Part shown: piece after piece, positions 14,902 to 21,170 of the stretch
Numbering within the stretch: the first letter of the stretch is position 1
Layout of the letters: every line of letters starts with the position of its first letter
From: Desulfocicer vacuolatum DSM 3385
Lineage (GTDB): Bacteria > Desulfobacterota > Desulfobacteria > Desulfobacterales > SURF-7
Assembly: GCA_945870015.1 (NCBI GenBank)
Contig: CAMBQS010000014.1
Span: forward strand, 1-21,170
Direction: 5' to 3'
Length of the DNA: 21,170 bases
Translations under genes and position numbers: made by a program
The notes under the pieces: generated by a model
Seen by the model: the letters and a program-made list of their open reading frames with translations, nothing else
What the model was told of the DNA's origin: nothing
The model's database searches: none

Positions 14902-16113
14902 CTAACCGATTGCTCCTGCAAGCTGAAAAATCGGAAGATATAACGCCAGCACAATAAACCCGATGAGCAGTCCCATCAGCACCATCAGACCCGGTTCAAT
15001 CGCAGCGGTGACCACAGAAAGCCGGGTGTCGACCTCTGCTTCATAAAATTCTGAAATATCCTTCAAAACCTGTTCAAGCGCGCCACTGCTTTCTCCGGCA
15101 CCGATCATACGAATGGCCAGTTTCGGAAACACCTGCGTTGTGGACAGGGATTCTGAAAAGCTGCCTCCCTCTTTGAGAGACTTCAGAACATGATTATATT
15201 TCAACCTCAAAAAACGGTTCGTTAAAACAACGGAAGATACCTGGACTGCCTCCAGAAGTGTGACCCCGCCGCCCAGCACAGTAGAGAGGGTTCTGGCCAG
15301 TCTGGCAGTTACATAATAGAGATACATCTCGCCAAAAAAGGGTAAGGAGAGTGTAAGCTGGTCAAGGTACAGCCGCCCTGCATCTGTTTTTTTAATATAT
15401 ATGGCCGTAGCGGTCAGGATCAATAAACCCGCCAACAAATAAAAAATATTCGAGCGTATTCCTGTGCTGAAATCAATGAGCAGCGTCGTGATGAATGGCA
15501 ATTTTGTCCCGGTCTGAAAAAAAGTCCCTGAAATCGCCGGTACCACATAAATCAATAAAAAAAACAGAACCAATACAGAAACAACTGTTAAAATAAAGGG
15601 ATAGACAGAAGCGGTTATCAGTTTTTGCCGGACTTCCGATGTTTTCTTCATGTACTCGATGTATCGTGAAATCGATAATGGGATATTCCCGCTCTTTTCT
15701 CCTGCCTGAAGGGTTGCGATATAAAGGTTTGTGAATGCATGAGAATATTTATTGAATGCCCCGGAGAGCGATTCACCTGAAAAAATATCCTCCCGGATTT
15801 CCCTCAGCAGTTTGATCAGTTCATCCGGGTCGCTTTGCTCTATAATCGCATCCAGTGCTGCGACAATAGACAGTCCAGAGCGTAACAGGACAGCAAACTC
15901 CTGATTAAAGGCAAAAAAATCTTTCTGTTTAAACCGTCCGCTTTTGCTCGGGTGAAGCGAAAGAAAACTTTTTCCGGAAACCTTTTGAATCTCAAGGATA
16001 AAATTTCCTTCACTTTGCAACTGATTTTTCAGCAAATCCCTGGACTCTGCCAATGTTGTTTTTTCAACAACGCGTCCGCCCGGAACCGCTATCCTGTATC
16101 GAAAGGTAGGCAT
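14902..16113 (-). CDS. gspF: Inner-membrane platform protein GspF/PilC/MshG
   Basis: A 403-residue polytopic protein with the duplicated GspF domain (about 68-190 and 270-395) and hydrophobic segments around 175-198, 215-240 and 370-400. Family hallmarks are FNQEFAVLLRSGLSIVAALDAI, QAGEKSGNIP (first domain), TLSTVLGGGVTLLEAV and GAGESSGALEQVL (second domain, GE-SG motif). It anchors the assembly ATPase and shuttles pilin subunits into the growing fibre. It is the first gene of the operon, about 97 bases after a good promoter. The ATG has only a weak ribosome site (GGA 11 bases upstream), but homology begins within the first ten residues (MPTFRYRI), so the start is secure. Confidence 0.92.
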   Translation of the reverse strand: MPTFRYRIAVPGGRVVEKTTLAESRDLLKNQLQSEGNFILEIQKVSGKSFLSLHPSKSGRFKQKDFFAFNQEFAVLLRSGLSIVAALDAIIEQSDPDELIKLLREIREDIFSGESLSGAFNKYSHAFTNLYIATLQAGEKSGNIPLSISRYIEYMKKTSEVRQKLITASVYPFILTVVSVLVLFFLLIYVVPAISGTFFQTGTKLPFITTLLIDFSTGIRSNIFYLLAGLLILTATAIYIKKTDAGRLYLDQLTLSLPFFGEMYLYYVTARLARTLSTVLGGGVTLLEAVQVSSVVLTNRFLRLKYNHVLKSLKEGGSFSESLSTTQVFPKLAIRMIGAGESSGALEQVLKDISEFYEAEVDTRLSVVTAAIEPGLMVLMGLLIGFIVLALYLPIFQLAGAIG

Positions 16114-16209
16114 ATTCGTAAGATTCCAAGCCTGAACGGCCTGATGTTCAATTGAAAAAATATGAATTGGATCGTTGTTTGAATACTCTATACATTTGAT
16201 ATTGGAGAT

Positions 16210-16238
16210 ATTATGATAGAAATTGATAAGATAGTCAA
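16210..16238 (-). promoter_or_regulatory. Predicted sigma70-type promoter of the secretion/pilus operon
   Basis: On the minus strand TTGACT (16233-16238) and CATAAT (16210-16215) lie 17 bases apart, each matching the consensus at five of six positions. The site is between lgt and gspF. With no clear terminator after lgt, read-through from the lgt operon is also possible. No sigma54 motif (GG-N10-GC) is evident at the same place. Confidence 0.55.
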
Positions 16239-16242
16239 GTTA

Positions 16243-17103
16243 TTAAACCTTGTTTATCATGCGACGCTCCATGGCTGTCAGATAGAGCAACACCAGGACA
16301 CCGGAAAGAATCATCAGGCTGCATAAAATCTGACCAACAGATAACTGAAAAAGAACAAACCCGATATGGGCATCCGGCTGTCTGAAAAATTCGATCCCAA
16401 AACGAACCAGGCCATATCCAATCAGATACAGGGCGATCATGGCGCCTCTGGTTTGAATCCGTTTGCGTACCATCCAGAGGCACACAAACAGAAAAATCCC
16501 TTCAAAAAAAGCTTCATAAAGCTGGGATGGATGACGCCGCCCCAGCGAATTTGCATTCGGGAAATACATGCCGATGGGAGCGGTTGTGATGCGTCCGTAC
16601 AACTCGCCATTGATGAAATTTCCCAATCTCCCGAATGTGTATCCCAATGGTATTACAGGGACAAACAGATCCGCCATTTCAAAAAAATTCAGTTTGTTTC
16701 GTCTGGTATACAGAAAAGCGGTGATAATGATCCCGATCAGTCCCCCGTGATAAGACATCCCGGTAATCCCTGTAAATCGGAAATGATCCGAAATATCAAA
16801 CGGCAAAATAATCTCAAGCGGGTGTTTCATATAGTATGGAAGGTTGTAAAACAGGACATATCCCAGCCGGGCACCGATCAGAAGCCCGAAGATCATGTTC
16901 ATCATCAGGTTTTCAACCTGTTCACCGGATATGTCAAAACGGTCTTCTATTTTGATTCGATACAGTACCATTCCATATGTAATGGCAAATGCCACGACAT
17001 ACATCAAACCGTAATATTGAAGCTTGAATCCGCCGATTTCAAATATGACAGGATTGATATTTCCCGGAAGATGCTGCCAGAACTCCAGAAAGCTATGAAC
17101 CAT
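16243..17103 (-). CDS. lgt: Prolipoprotein diacylglyceryl transferase
   Basis: Lgt transfers diacylglyceryl from phosphatidylglycerol to the lipobox cysteine of prolipoproteins at the inner membrane. The 286 residues are strongly hydrophobic with several membrane helices. Diagnostic motifs are SYHGGLIG (117-124, containing the essential His-Gly-Gly), GRLGNFINGELYGR (158-171), HPSQLYEA (191-198) and a C-terminal RFGIEFFRQPDAHIG. I choose ATG 17101-17103, eight bases after AAGGAG; a TTG immediately before it is an alternative. The gene overlaps the 3' end of the hybrid kinase gene by 11 bases, so it is the last member of that operon. Its likely nearby clients are the secretin and the small lipoprotein. 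Confidence 0.96.
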   Translation of the reverse strand: MVHSFLEFWQHLPGNINPVIFEIGGFKLQYYGLMYVVAFAITYGMVLYRIKIEDRFDISGEQVENLMMNMIFGLLIGARLGYVLFYNLPYYMKHPLEIILPFDISDHFRFTGITGMSYHGGLIGIIITAFLYTRRNKLNFFEMADLFVPVIPLGYTFGRLGNFINGELYGRITTAPIGMYFPNANSLGRRHPSQLYEAFFEGIFLFVCLWMVRKRIQTRGAMIALYLIGYGLVRFGIEFFRQPDAHIGFVLFQLSVGQILCSLMILSGVLVLLYLTAMERRMINKV

Positions 17104-19165
17104 CAACGCCGCTCCTTCTCAACACCCATTTTTCGATCACCTCAAAAACCAGTTCCCGTTTGATCGGCTTTGACAGATAATCATTCATCCCTGCCGATAA
17201 GCACCGATCCCTGTCCTGTTTCATTGCGTTTGCAGTGATCGCAACAATCGGAACCGGAGGTATATTGCCTGTCCTGTTTTTCTTCTCCCACTCCCGAATC
17301 GCTATAGCCGTCTCGATACCATCCATCTCCGGCATTTGAATATCCATGAGGATAATATCAAAAGAATCCGGTGAAGCCGTATACATTTGAAAAGTTTCCT
17401 TTCCATTGGCCGCAACCTGGCTGGAATACCCGGCTTTTTTCAGCATGACCTTAACCAGTTGCTGATTCACGGGATTATCTTCCGCAACCAGAATGTTCAC
17501 CGACCGTTTCATATCTTCGCGAACAGAATATTGAGTCAGTATGGGCCGTTCGGAACTGATTTCCGATGAATTCCCTCTTTTGTCAATGCCAAGAAGCTGT
17601 CTGGTCATCTGGAACAGCCGTTCTCTCCGGATCGGTTTTGCAAGAAAACCGTTAAATCCGGCTTCCTCGCATTTCTTGGCAAATCCCGGAAGGGAAATGG
17701 ATAAAGCAAGCAGCGGCATTTGGGACACCGCACCTGTCTCCTGCCGAATCCTTCTGGCCAGATTAAAACCGTCTGAAGCTGCTTTTTCAATATCAATGAT
17801 ACAGATATCAAAAGAAGTCTTTTCCTGGTGTGCCCTTATAATCGCAGGGATTGCATCGTCAATCCGGTCAATTGCTTCTACAACCATTTTTTGTAATGTC
17901 AGGGCCTGATGTAAAATCCCATGATCTTCAAAACCGGTTCCAACCAGCAGCACTTTTTTACCTGCCAGTTCTACCGGAATTGTCTTCTGGATTTCACCCT
18001 CTGATGCCGGCTGCATGAAGGCCGTAAAATAGAAGCAACTCCCTTTTCCGGGTGTGCTTTCAACCCGAATCTCTCCTCCCATCAACCCGGCAATCTTTCT
18101 GCAAATTGAAAGACCAAGGCCGGTTCCCCCATACTTTCGAGCCACCGAGCCTCTGGCCTGTTGAAAAGGATCAAAAATCCTCTCCACCTCATTTTCCGGA
18201 ATCCCGATGCCTGTATCCCTTACAGCAGCATGGATTTTTACCTGATCGTCCTGTCTCTCTTCAACATCAAGAGAGAGTTCAATCTTTCCGGTTTTGGTAA
18301 ACTTGGTCGCATTCCCCATCAGATTCAGAAGCACCTGACGTAACCGGAAAGGATCTCCTTTTAACTTGGAAGGTACACGGGGTCCGACCCTGCAGAACAT
18401 TTCAATGGGTTTATCCTGAATCCTGGGTCTGACCAGCTCACAAACATCATGACATAAAACCTCAGGATCAAAATCAATATTTTCCAGTGTCATCTTGCCG
18501 GCTTCGATTTTTGAAGCATCCAGGATGTCATTGATCAAGGCCAGAAGAGCCTCGCTGCTCACCTTGATTGTCCGCATGTAATTGCGTTGTTCATCATCCA
18601 GGCCTGTTTCAAGAAGGATGTCTGTAAACCCGATGATTCCATTCAAGGGTGTCCGGATTTCATGACTCATGCTTGCAAGAAAACTGCTTTTTGCAGCCGA
18701 AGCCAGTTCCGCTTTTTCCGCCATTTCATTTGCATGTCTGATGGTTGAATTCAACTGCTGGTTGACATTCTTCAGCTCCTGCAGAATTCTTTTTTCGCGT
18801 TCAATCCGCTCAATCCTTGCAGAAAGTTCCGCCAGGTCAAAGGGCTTGGTCATATAATCCGATGCCCCTTCCCGGATGATTTCATAGTAGGAAAGCTCTG
18901 AAGTAAAACCGGTCATGAGTATGAATTCAAGCTCCGGTGCCACAACACGGGCTTTTTTCATGAGTTCGATTCCATTCATCTCCGGCATGAAAATATCGGA
19001 AACAACCAGATGGATTTCCCTGGTTTCAATCTGTTTCAATGCATCGGATGCAGTTTCGGCAGTATGGCATTGAAACCCTTTTTCCTGTAAATAGCTCTTC
19101 AGGGTTTCCAGAAACAGTTCTTCATCATCCACCACCAGAATCGATTTTATCATCACTTCCGTCAT
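17093..19165 (-). CDS. Soluble hybrid histidine kinase (REC-HisKA-HATPase-REC-REC)
   Basis: A 690-residue cytoplasmic signalling protein with no membrane helix and no sensor domain. Order: REC1 (5-125; D13/D14, D57, T85, K107), coiled coil (120-160), HisKA (160-225; phospho-acceptor H168 in SMSHEIRTPLNG), HATPase (270-385; N285, DTGIG 317-321, GGTGLGL 346-352), REC2 (404-525), REC3 (556-680; E562/D563, D608, T644, K667). REC2 keeps D458 and K510 but has lost the acidic pair (VGTG at 408-411), so it is probably inactive or structural. There is no Hpt domain. REC1 at the N-terminus suggests it is driven by a partner kinase. It lies between efp and lgt; the target is unknown. The start at 19165 has a weak ribosome site; ATG at 19153 is an alternative. 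Confidence 0.93.
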   Translation of the reverse strand: MTEVMIKSILVVDDEELFLETLKSYLQEKGFQCHTAETASDALKQIETREIHLVVSDIFMPEMNGIELMKKARVVAPELEFILMTGFTSELSYYEIIREGASDYMTKPFDLAELSARIERIEREKRILQELKNVNQQLNSTIRHANEMAEKAELASAAKSSFLASMSHEIRTPLNGIIGFTDILLETGLDDEQRNYMRTIKVSSEALLALINDILDASKIEAGKMTLENIDFDPEVLCHDVCELVRPRIQDKPIEMFCRVGPRVPSKLKGDPFRLRQVLLNLMGNATKFTKTGKIELSLDVEERQDDQVKIHAAVRDTGIGIPENEVERIFDPFQQARGSVARKYGGTGLGLSICRKIAGLMGGEIRVESTPGKGSCFYFTAFMQPASEGEIQKTIPVELAGKKVLLVGTGFEDHGILHQALTLQKMVVEAIDRIDDAIPAIIRAHQEKTSFDICIIDIEKAASDGFNLARRIRQETGAVSQMPLLALSISLPGFAKKCEEAGFNGFLAKPIRRERLFQMTRQLLGIDKRGNSSEISSERPILTQYSVREDMKRSVNILVAEDNPVNQQLVKVMLKKAGYSSQVAANGKETFQMYTASPDSFDIILMDIQMPEMDGIETAIAIREWEKKNRTGNIPPVPIVAITANAMKQDRDRCLSAGMNDYLSKPIKRELVFEVIEKWVLRRSGVDGS

Positions 19166-19183
19166 AGATATGCCAGTCCCACC

Positions 19184-19747
19184 CTATCCTTTTACCCGCT
19201 CGCTGTATTCACCTGTTCGGGTATCGATACGAATGACTTCCCCCTCTTCCACAAATGGAGGAACCTGCAAAACATAACCGGTCTCCAGAGTCGCCGGTTT
19301 TGTGCTTCCCGAAGCAGTATCACCCTTTGCCCAGGGATCTGACTTGACAACCCGCAGATCAATAAAATTCGGCAAGGTAATTCCAATGGCCTTTCCGTCG
19401 AAAAAAAGAACCTGACAAAGGGTATTTTCCTTCAGCAGACCCTTGGCTTCCGCCACCTGCTCTGCCGTCAAAAATTCCTGATTATAAGTAGATGTATTCA
19501 TGAAACAATATGCTTCACCATCCGAATACAGATATTCCATCTCAAACTGTTCAAGATTGGCCTCATTGAACTTCTCTCCGGACCGGAATGTTCTGTCAAA
19601 TTGTGAACCATTCACCATATTTTTCAGGCGGCACTTGTATAATGCCTGTCCTTTCCCGGGTTTCACAAATTGAAACTGAGTGATCACATACGGGGCGCCA
19701 TCAATCTCAACCTTTAATCCCTTTTTAAGGTCTCCGCTTTCATACAT
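19184..19747 (-). CDS. efp: Elongation factor P
   Basis: EF-P rescues ribosomes stalled at polyproline. The 187-residue protein has the three-domain EF-P layout: MYESGDLKKGLKVEIDG at the N-terminus, the modification loop KPGKGQ with K32 at its tip, and the C-terminal RIDTRTGEYSERV signature. Lysine at the tip, not arginine, points to beta-lysylation or another lysine modification rather than rhamnosylation; no modification genes (epmA/epmB) are in the window. The longer frame from 19837 overlaps the TrpF-like gene, so I start at ATG 19745-19747, which has GGAGG eleven bases upstream. It lies 16 bases after the TrpF-like gene and 18 bases before the hybrid kinase gene. Confidence 0.96.
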   Translation of the reverse strand: MYESGDLKKGLKVEIDGAPYVITQFQFVKPGKGQALYKCRLKNMVNGSQFDRTFRSGEKFNEANLEQFEMEYLYSDGEAYCFMNTSTYNQEFLTAEQVAEAKGLLKENTLCQVLFFDGKAIGITLPNFIDLRVVKSDPWAKGDTASGSTKPATLETGYVLQVPPFVEEGEVIRIDTRTGEYSERVKG

Positions 19748-19763
19748 TGGGTTATCTTCCTCC

Positions 19764-20540
19764 TTATTTTTTCTTTGTTCCCTGTTTTTGATTTTCCAGG
19801 CTGCGTGCTTTACCGACGAATTCCCGAACACGATCAAGATCTTTTCTGAAACGAACTGGTTTCCCGCTCCTGTCCCTCATATTGGTACCTGTACAACTAT
19901 CAACCCCTGCGGGCGCAATCTGAGTGATCCCCTGAAAAACATTTTCAGGAGTGAGTCCTCCGGCTAAAATTACGGGTATGTTGCTTCTTTTCACCAGATC
20001 CCTTGCGATCTCCCAATCACAGGTTCGTCCGGTGATACCGACAAATCCCTCCACCGGCTGTACTTCCACATCATGGCCGGCAACATCACCCAGAAGGGTA
20101 TCGGTTAAAAAATAATCACTTACCGGTTCAAACAGGCTTGCCATCTCCCATATTGAAAAAGCATTCCCTTTCCCAGGCTCGGGGATTGGAATCGATCTCA
20201 TGATCTTGATATAGGAAAACCTTTCCCTTACCTGCTGTTGAAGATCGATCAGATCATGAAGCACATCAGAAGCGATATCGATATTGCAAAGATTTTCACA
20301 GAAATGGACAATATCCGGCTGATAATAGTCAAGCATCCTGAAAACCGAATCCTTTTTGTTGAATAACGGAATCAAGCTGCTTTTTGAAGGGGAATCACCA
20401 ATAATCCGCACTGTATCATAAATCGACGGCTTTTTCCATTCTTCTTCGGACAGGATCACACTTCCAATATGATCCACCCCCTCCTGGATCATCTTTTCCG
20501 CTTCATGCGGCTCCTGAATCTCGTAAATCTGTATAATCAT
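19764..20540 (-). CDS. TrpF-like (PRAI fold) protein lacking the catalytic cysteine
   Basis: A 258-residue (beta-alpha)8 protein related to phosphoribosylanthranilate isomerase. Matching segments are DHIGSVIL (23-30), YFLTDTLLG with D147 at the place of the catalytic aspartate, GITGRTCDW (168-176; TrpF has G.TG..FDW), ILAGGLTPENV (191-201) and AGVDSCTGTN (211-220; TrpF has GVD.SSG.E). The N-terminal KICGIT of TrpF, whose cysteine is the general base, is replaced by QIYEIQ (4-9), so cysteine becomes tyrosine. No other trp genes are near; it heads an operon with efp. The phosphate-binding loops look intact, so it probably binds a phosphosugar but may catalyse something else. I start at ATG 20538-20540, which follows GAGAAAG; a longer frame from 20603 exists. 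Confidence 0.75.
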   Translation of the reverse strand: MIIQIYEIQEPHEAEKMIQEGVDHIGSVILSEEEWKKPSIYDTVRIIGDSPSKSSLIPLFNKKDSVFRMLDYYQPDIVHFCENLCNIDIASDVLHDLIDLQQQVRERFSYIKIMRSIPIPEPGKGNAFSIWEMASLFEPVSDYFLTDTLLGDVAGHDVEVQPVEGFVGITGRTCDWEIARDLVKRSNIPVILAGGLTPENVFQGITQIAPAGVDSCTGTNMRDRSGKPVRFRKDLDRVREFVGKARSLENQKQGTKKK

Positions 20541-20558
20541 TTTCTTTCTCAAGATGAA

Positions 20559-20587
20559 TTGACATTTCCAGCCGGATCTATCATATT
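20559..20587 (+). promoter_or_regulatory. Candidate + strand promoter distal to guaA
   Basis: TTGACA (20559-20564) is a perfect -35, with CATATT (20582-20587) 17 bases later matching four of six -10 positions. It lies about 240 bases before guaA, just beyond the start of the divergent TrpF-like gene. If used, it gives guaA a leader of more than 200 bases. Confidence 0.35.
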
Positions 20588-20768
20588 CATTATCAATAAG
20601 CAATTTTTTCCTTGTTTACGTTTTTTGTATCATCATTGTTAAAAGCCTGTTCACAAACGGCTCCTGATACCCGGTTGAGTGGACATCAAAACGCCTTGAT
20701 GCAGAAACCGGATACAGCAAGGCAGATCAGACTGCAACAGGTTTCATCCGCTCCGGATACAAAACAAC

Positions 20769-20797
20769 TTGATTTTTTACTGTTGAAAAGGTATTTC
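20769..20797 (+). promoter_or_regulatory. Candidate proximal promoter of guaA
   Basis: TTGATT (20769-20774) and TATTTC (20792-20797) are 17 bases apart, each matching four of six consensus positions. The -10 lies in the loop of the inverted repeat at 20783-20806. Weak by sequence but correctly placed 30 bases before the guaA start. Confidence 0.3.
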
Positions 20798-20806
20798 GCT
20801 TTTCAA
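20783..20806. repeat. 8-bp inverted repeat before guaA
   Basis: TTGAAAAG (20783-20790) and CTTTTCAA (20799-20806) are exact reverse complements around an 8-base spacer, ending 12 bases before the ribosome site of guaA. It could be an operator dyad over the -10 region, or a hairpin in the mRNA leader if transcription starts upstream. Confidence 0.6.
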
Positions 20807-20828
20807 ATTTCAATTTAAAAGGATGAAT

Positions 20829-21170
20829 ATGATACTGATCGTTGATTTTGGCTCCCAGTTCAATCAACTCATCGCCCGCAGAGTCAGAGAAAGCCGCATA
20901 TACTGCCAGATCGTTCCCCCTGCTATTTCCATACAGGATATAAAAAACCTGAATCCCGAAGGTATTATTCTCTCCGGAGGGCCATCCAGTATTTATGAAA
21001 AAAACAGCCCAAAGGTGGATCAGAAAATATTTGATTTAAACATCCCGGTTCTTGGAATCTGTTATGGAATGCAATTCATGATTCACACCATGGGGGGGGA
21101 TGTAAAACGAGCGGATAAAAGGGAATATGGTTTTGCTGAATTACAAATCAAAAAACAGGAAGGGCTTTTT
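20829..21170 (+). CDS. guaA: GMP synthase, N-terminal glutamine amidotransferase part (partial)
   Basis: GuaA converts XMP to GMP with glutamine as the nitrogen donor. The visible 114 residues are the start of the class I amidotransferase domain: ILIVDFGSQFNQLIARRVRE at the N-terminus, GIILSGGPSSIYE, and the nucleophile-elbow GICYGMQ with the catalytic cysteine, followed by REYGFAE, the GuaA-specific segment. The frame runs off the right edge, so the catalytic His/Glu and the ATP-pyrophosphatase domain are not seen. Two ATGs are possible: 20823 and 20829. AAGGA (20819-20823) lies five bases before the second, which is also the one beginning directly with the family sequence, so I use it. It is divergent from the TrpF-like gene. 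Confidence 0.95.
   Translation, partial: MILIVDFGSQFNQLIARRVRESRIYCQIVPPAISIQDIKNLNPEGIILSGGPSSIYEKNSPKVDQKIFDLNIPVLGICYGMQFMIHTMGGDVKRADKREYGFAELQIKKQEGLF

Noticed and set aside
16366..17163. 265-codon open frame on the + strand across lgt
   Set aside because: It is antisense to well-conserved Lgt motifs, has no recognisable domain, and its residue composition looks like a reverse-strand shadow.
20612..20818. 68-codon + strand frame upstream of guaA
   Set aside because: Starts at TTG without a ribosome site, shows no motif, and lies in the leader/promoter region of guaA.
20594..20822. Guanine or ppGpp-type riboswitch before guaA
   Set aside because: I see none of the conserved core sequences of these classes.

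Overview
This 21.2 kb window reads as an ordinary chromosomal segment of a Gram-negative bacterium, most probably a member of the Desulfobacterota (Desulfobacterales-like). The assignment is an inference from gene content: a GspD/PilM-N-O-type envelope machine, diacylglyceryl lipoprotein processing, an MurNAc-recycling fusion and a soluble hybrid histidine kinase. Base composition looks mid-40s % GC by eye and uniform. There are no rRNA or tRNA genes, insertion sequences or CRISPR arrays. Almost every base is coding or a short intergenic gap, and no gene-free stretch exceeds about 300 bases.

Left part (1-3917, + strand). The 3' end of an unidentified gene is followed directly by a 567-residue fusion of a MurU-like nucleotidyltransferase and an AmgK-like sugar kinase, coupled by an ATGA overlap to a plant-type dihydrodipicolinate reductase (dapB). 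After a gap with a good promoter comes a stand-alone AAA ATPase of the DUF4143 class.

Centre (3918-16238, - strand, reading right to left). Twelve closely packed genes form one MSHA-like/type II secretion-like operon behind a good sigma70-type promoter at 16210-16238: platform protein (GspF/PilC), assembly ATPase (GspE/PilB), PilM, PilN, PilO and PilP/GspC-like proteins, a lipoprotein secretin, three GspG-like pseudopilins, a small probable lipoprotein, and an ExeA/MshM-like AAA ATPase. A PilZ c-di-GMP receptor gene follows, probably with its own promoter as well. Two architectures stand out. The secretin carries an N-terminal TPR region and a C-terminal SPOR domain, and the ExeA-like ATPase ends in an OmpA-like peptidoglycan-binding domain, so two separate components of the machine carry their own murein anchors. 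No prepilin peptidase or retraction ATPase lies in the window.

Right part (16243-20540, - strand). A second operon runs: TrpF-like protein lacking the catalytic cysteine, elongation factor P, soluble REC-HK-REC-REC hybrid kinase, and Lgt. Lgt makes the lipid-modified cysteine that the secretin and the small lipoprotein next door would need. The window ends with the first part of guaA on the + strand (from 20829), behind a roughly 280-base divergent region holding two candidate + strand promoters and an inverted repeat.

Start codons were revised where ribosome-binding sites and overlaps required it: pilN (TTG), gspE, the secretin, pseudopilin 2, lgt, efp, the TrpF-like gene and guaA. I see no wholly new system. 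The main novelty candidates are the domain fusions, the pseudopilin lacking Glu5 and the altered TrpF-like enzyme.
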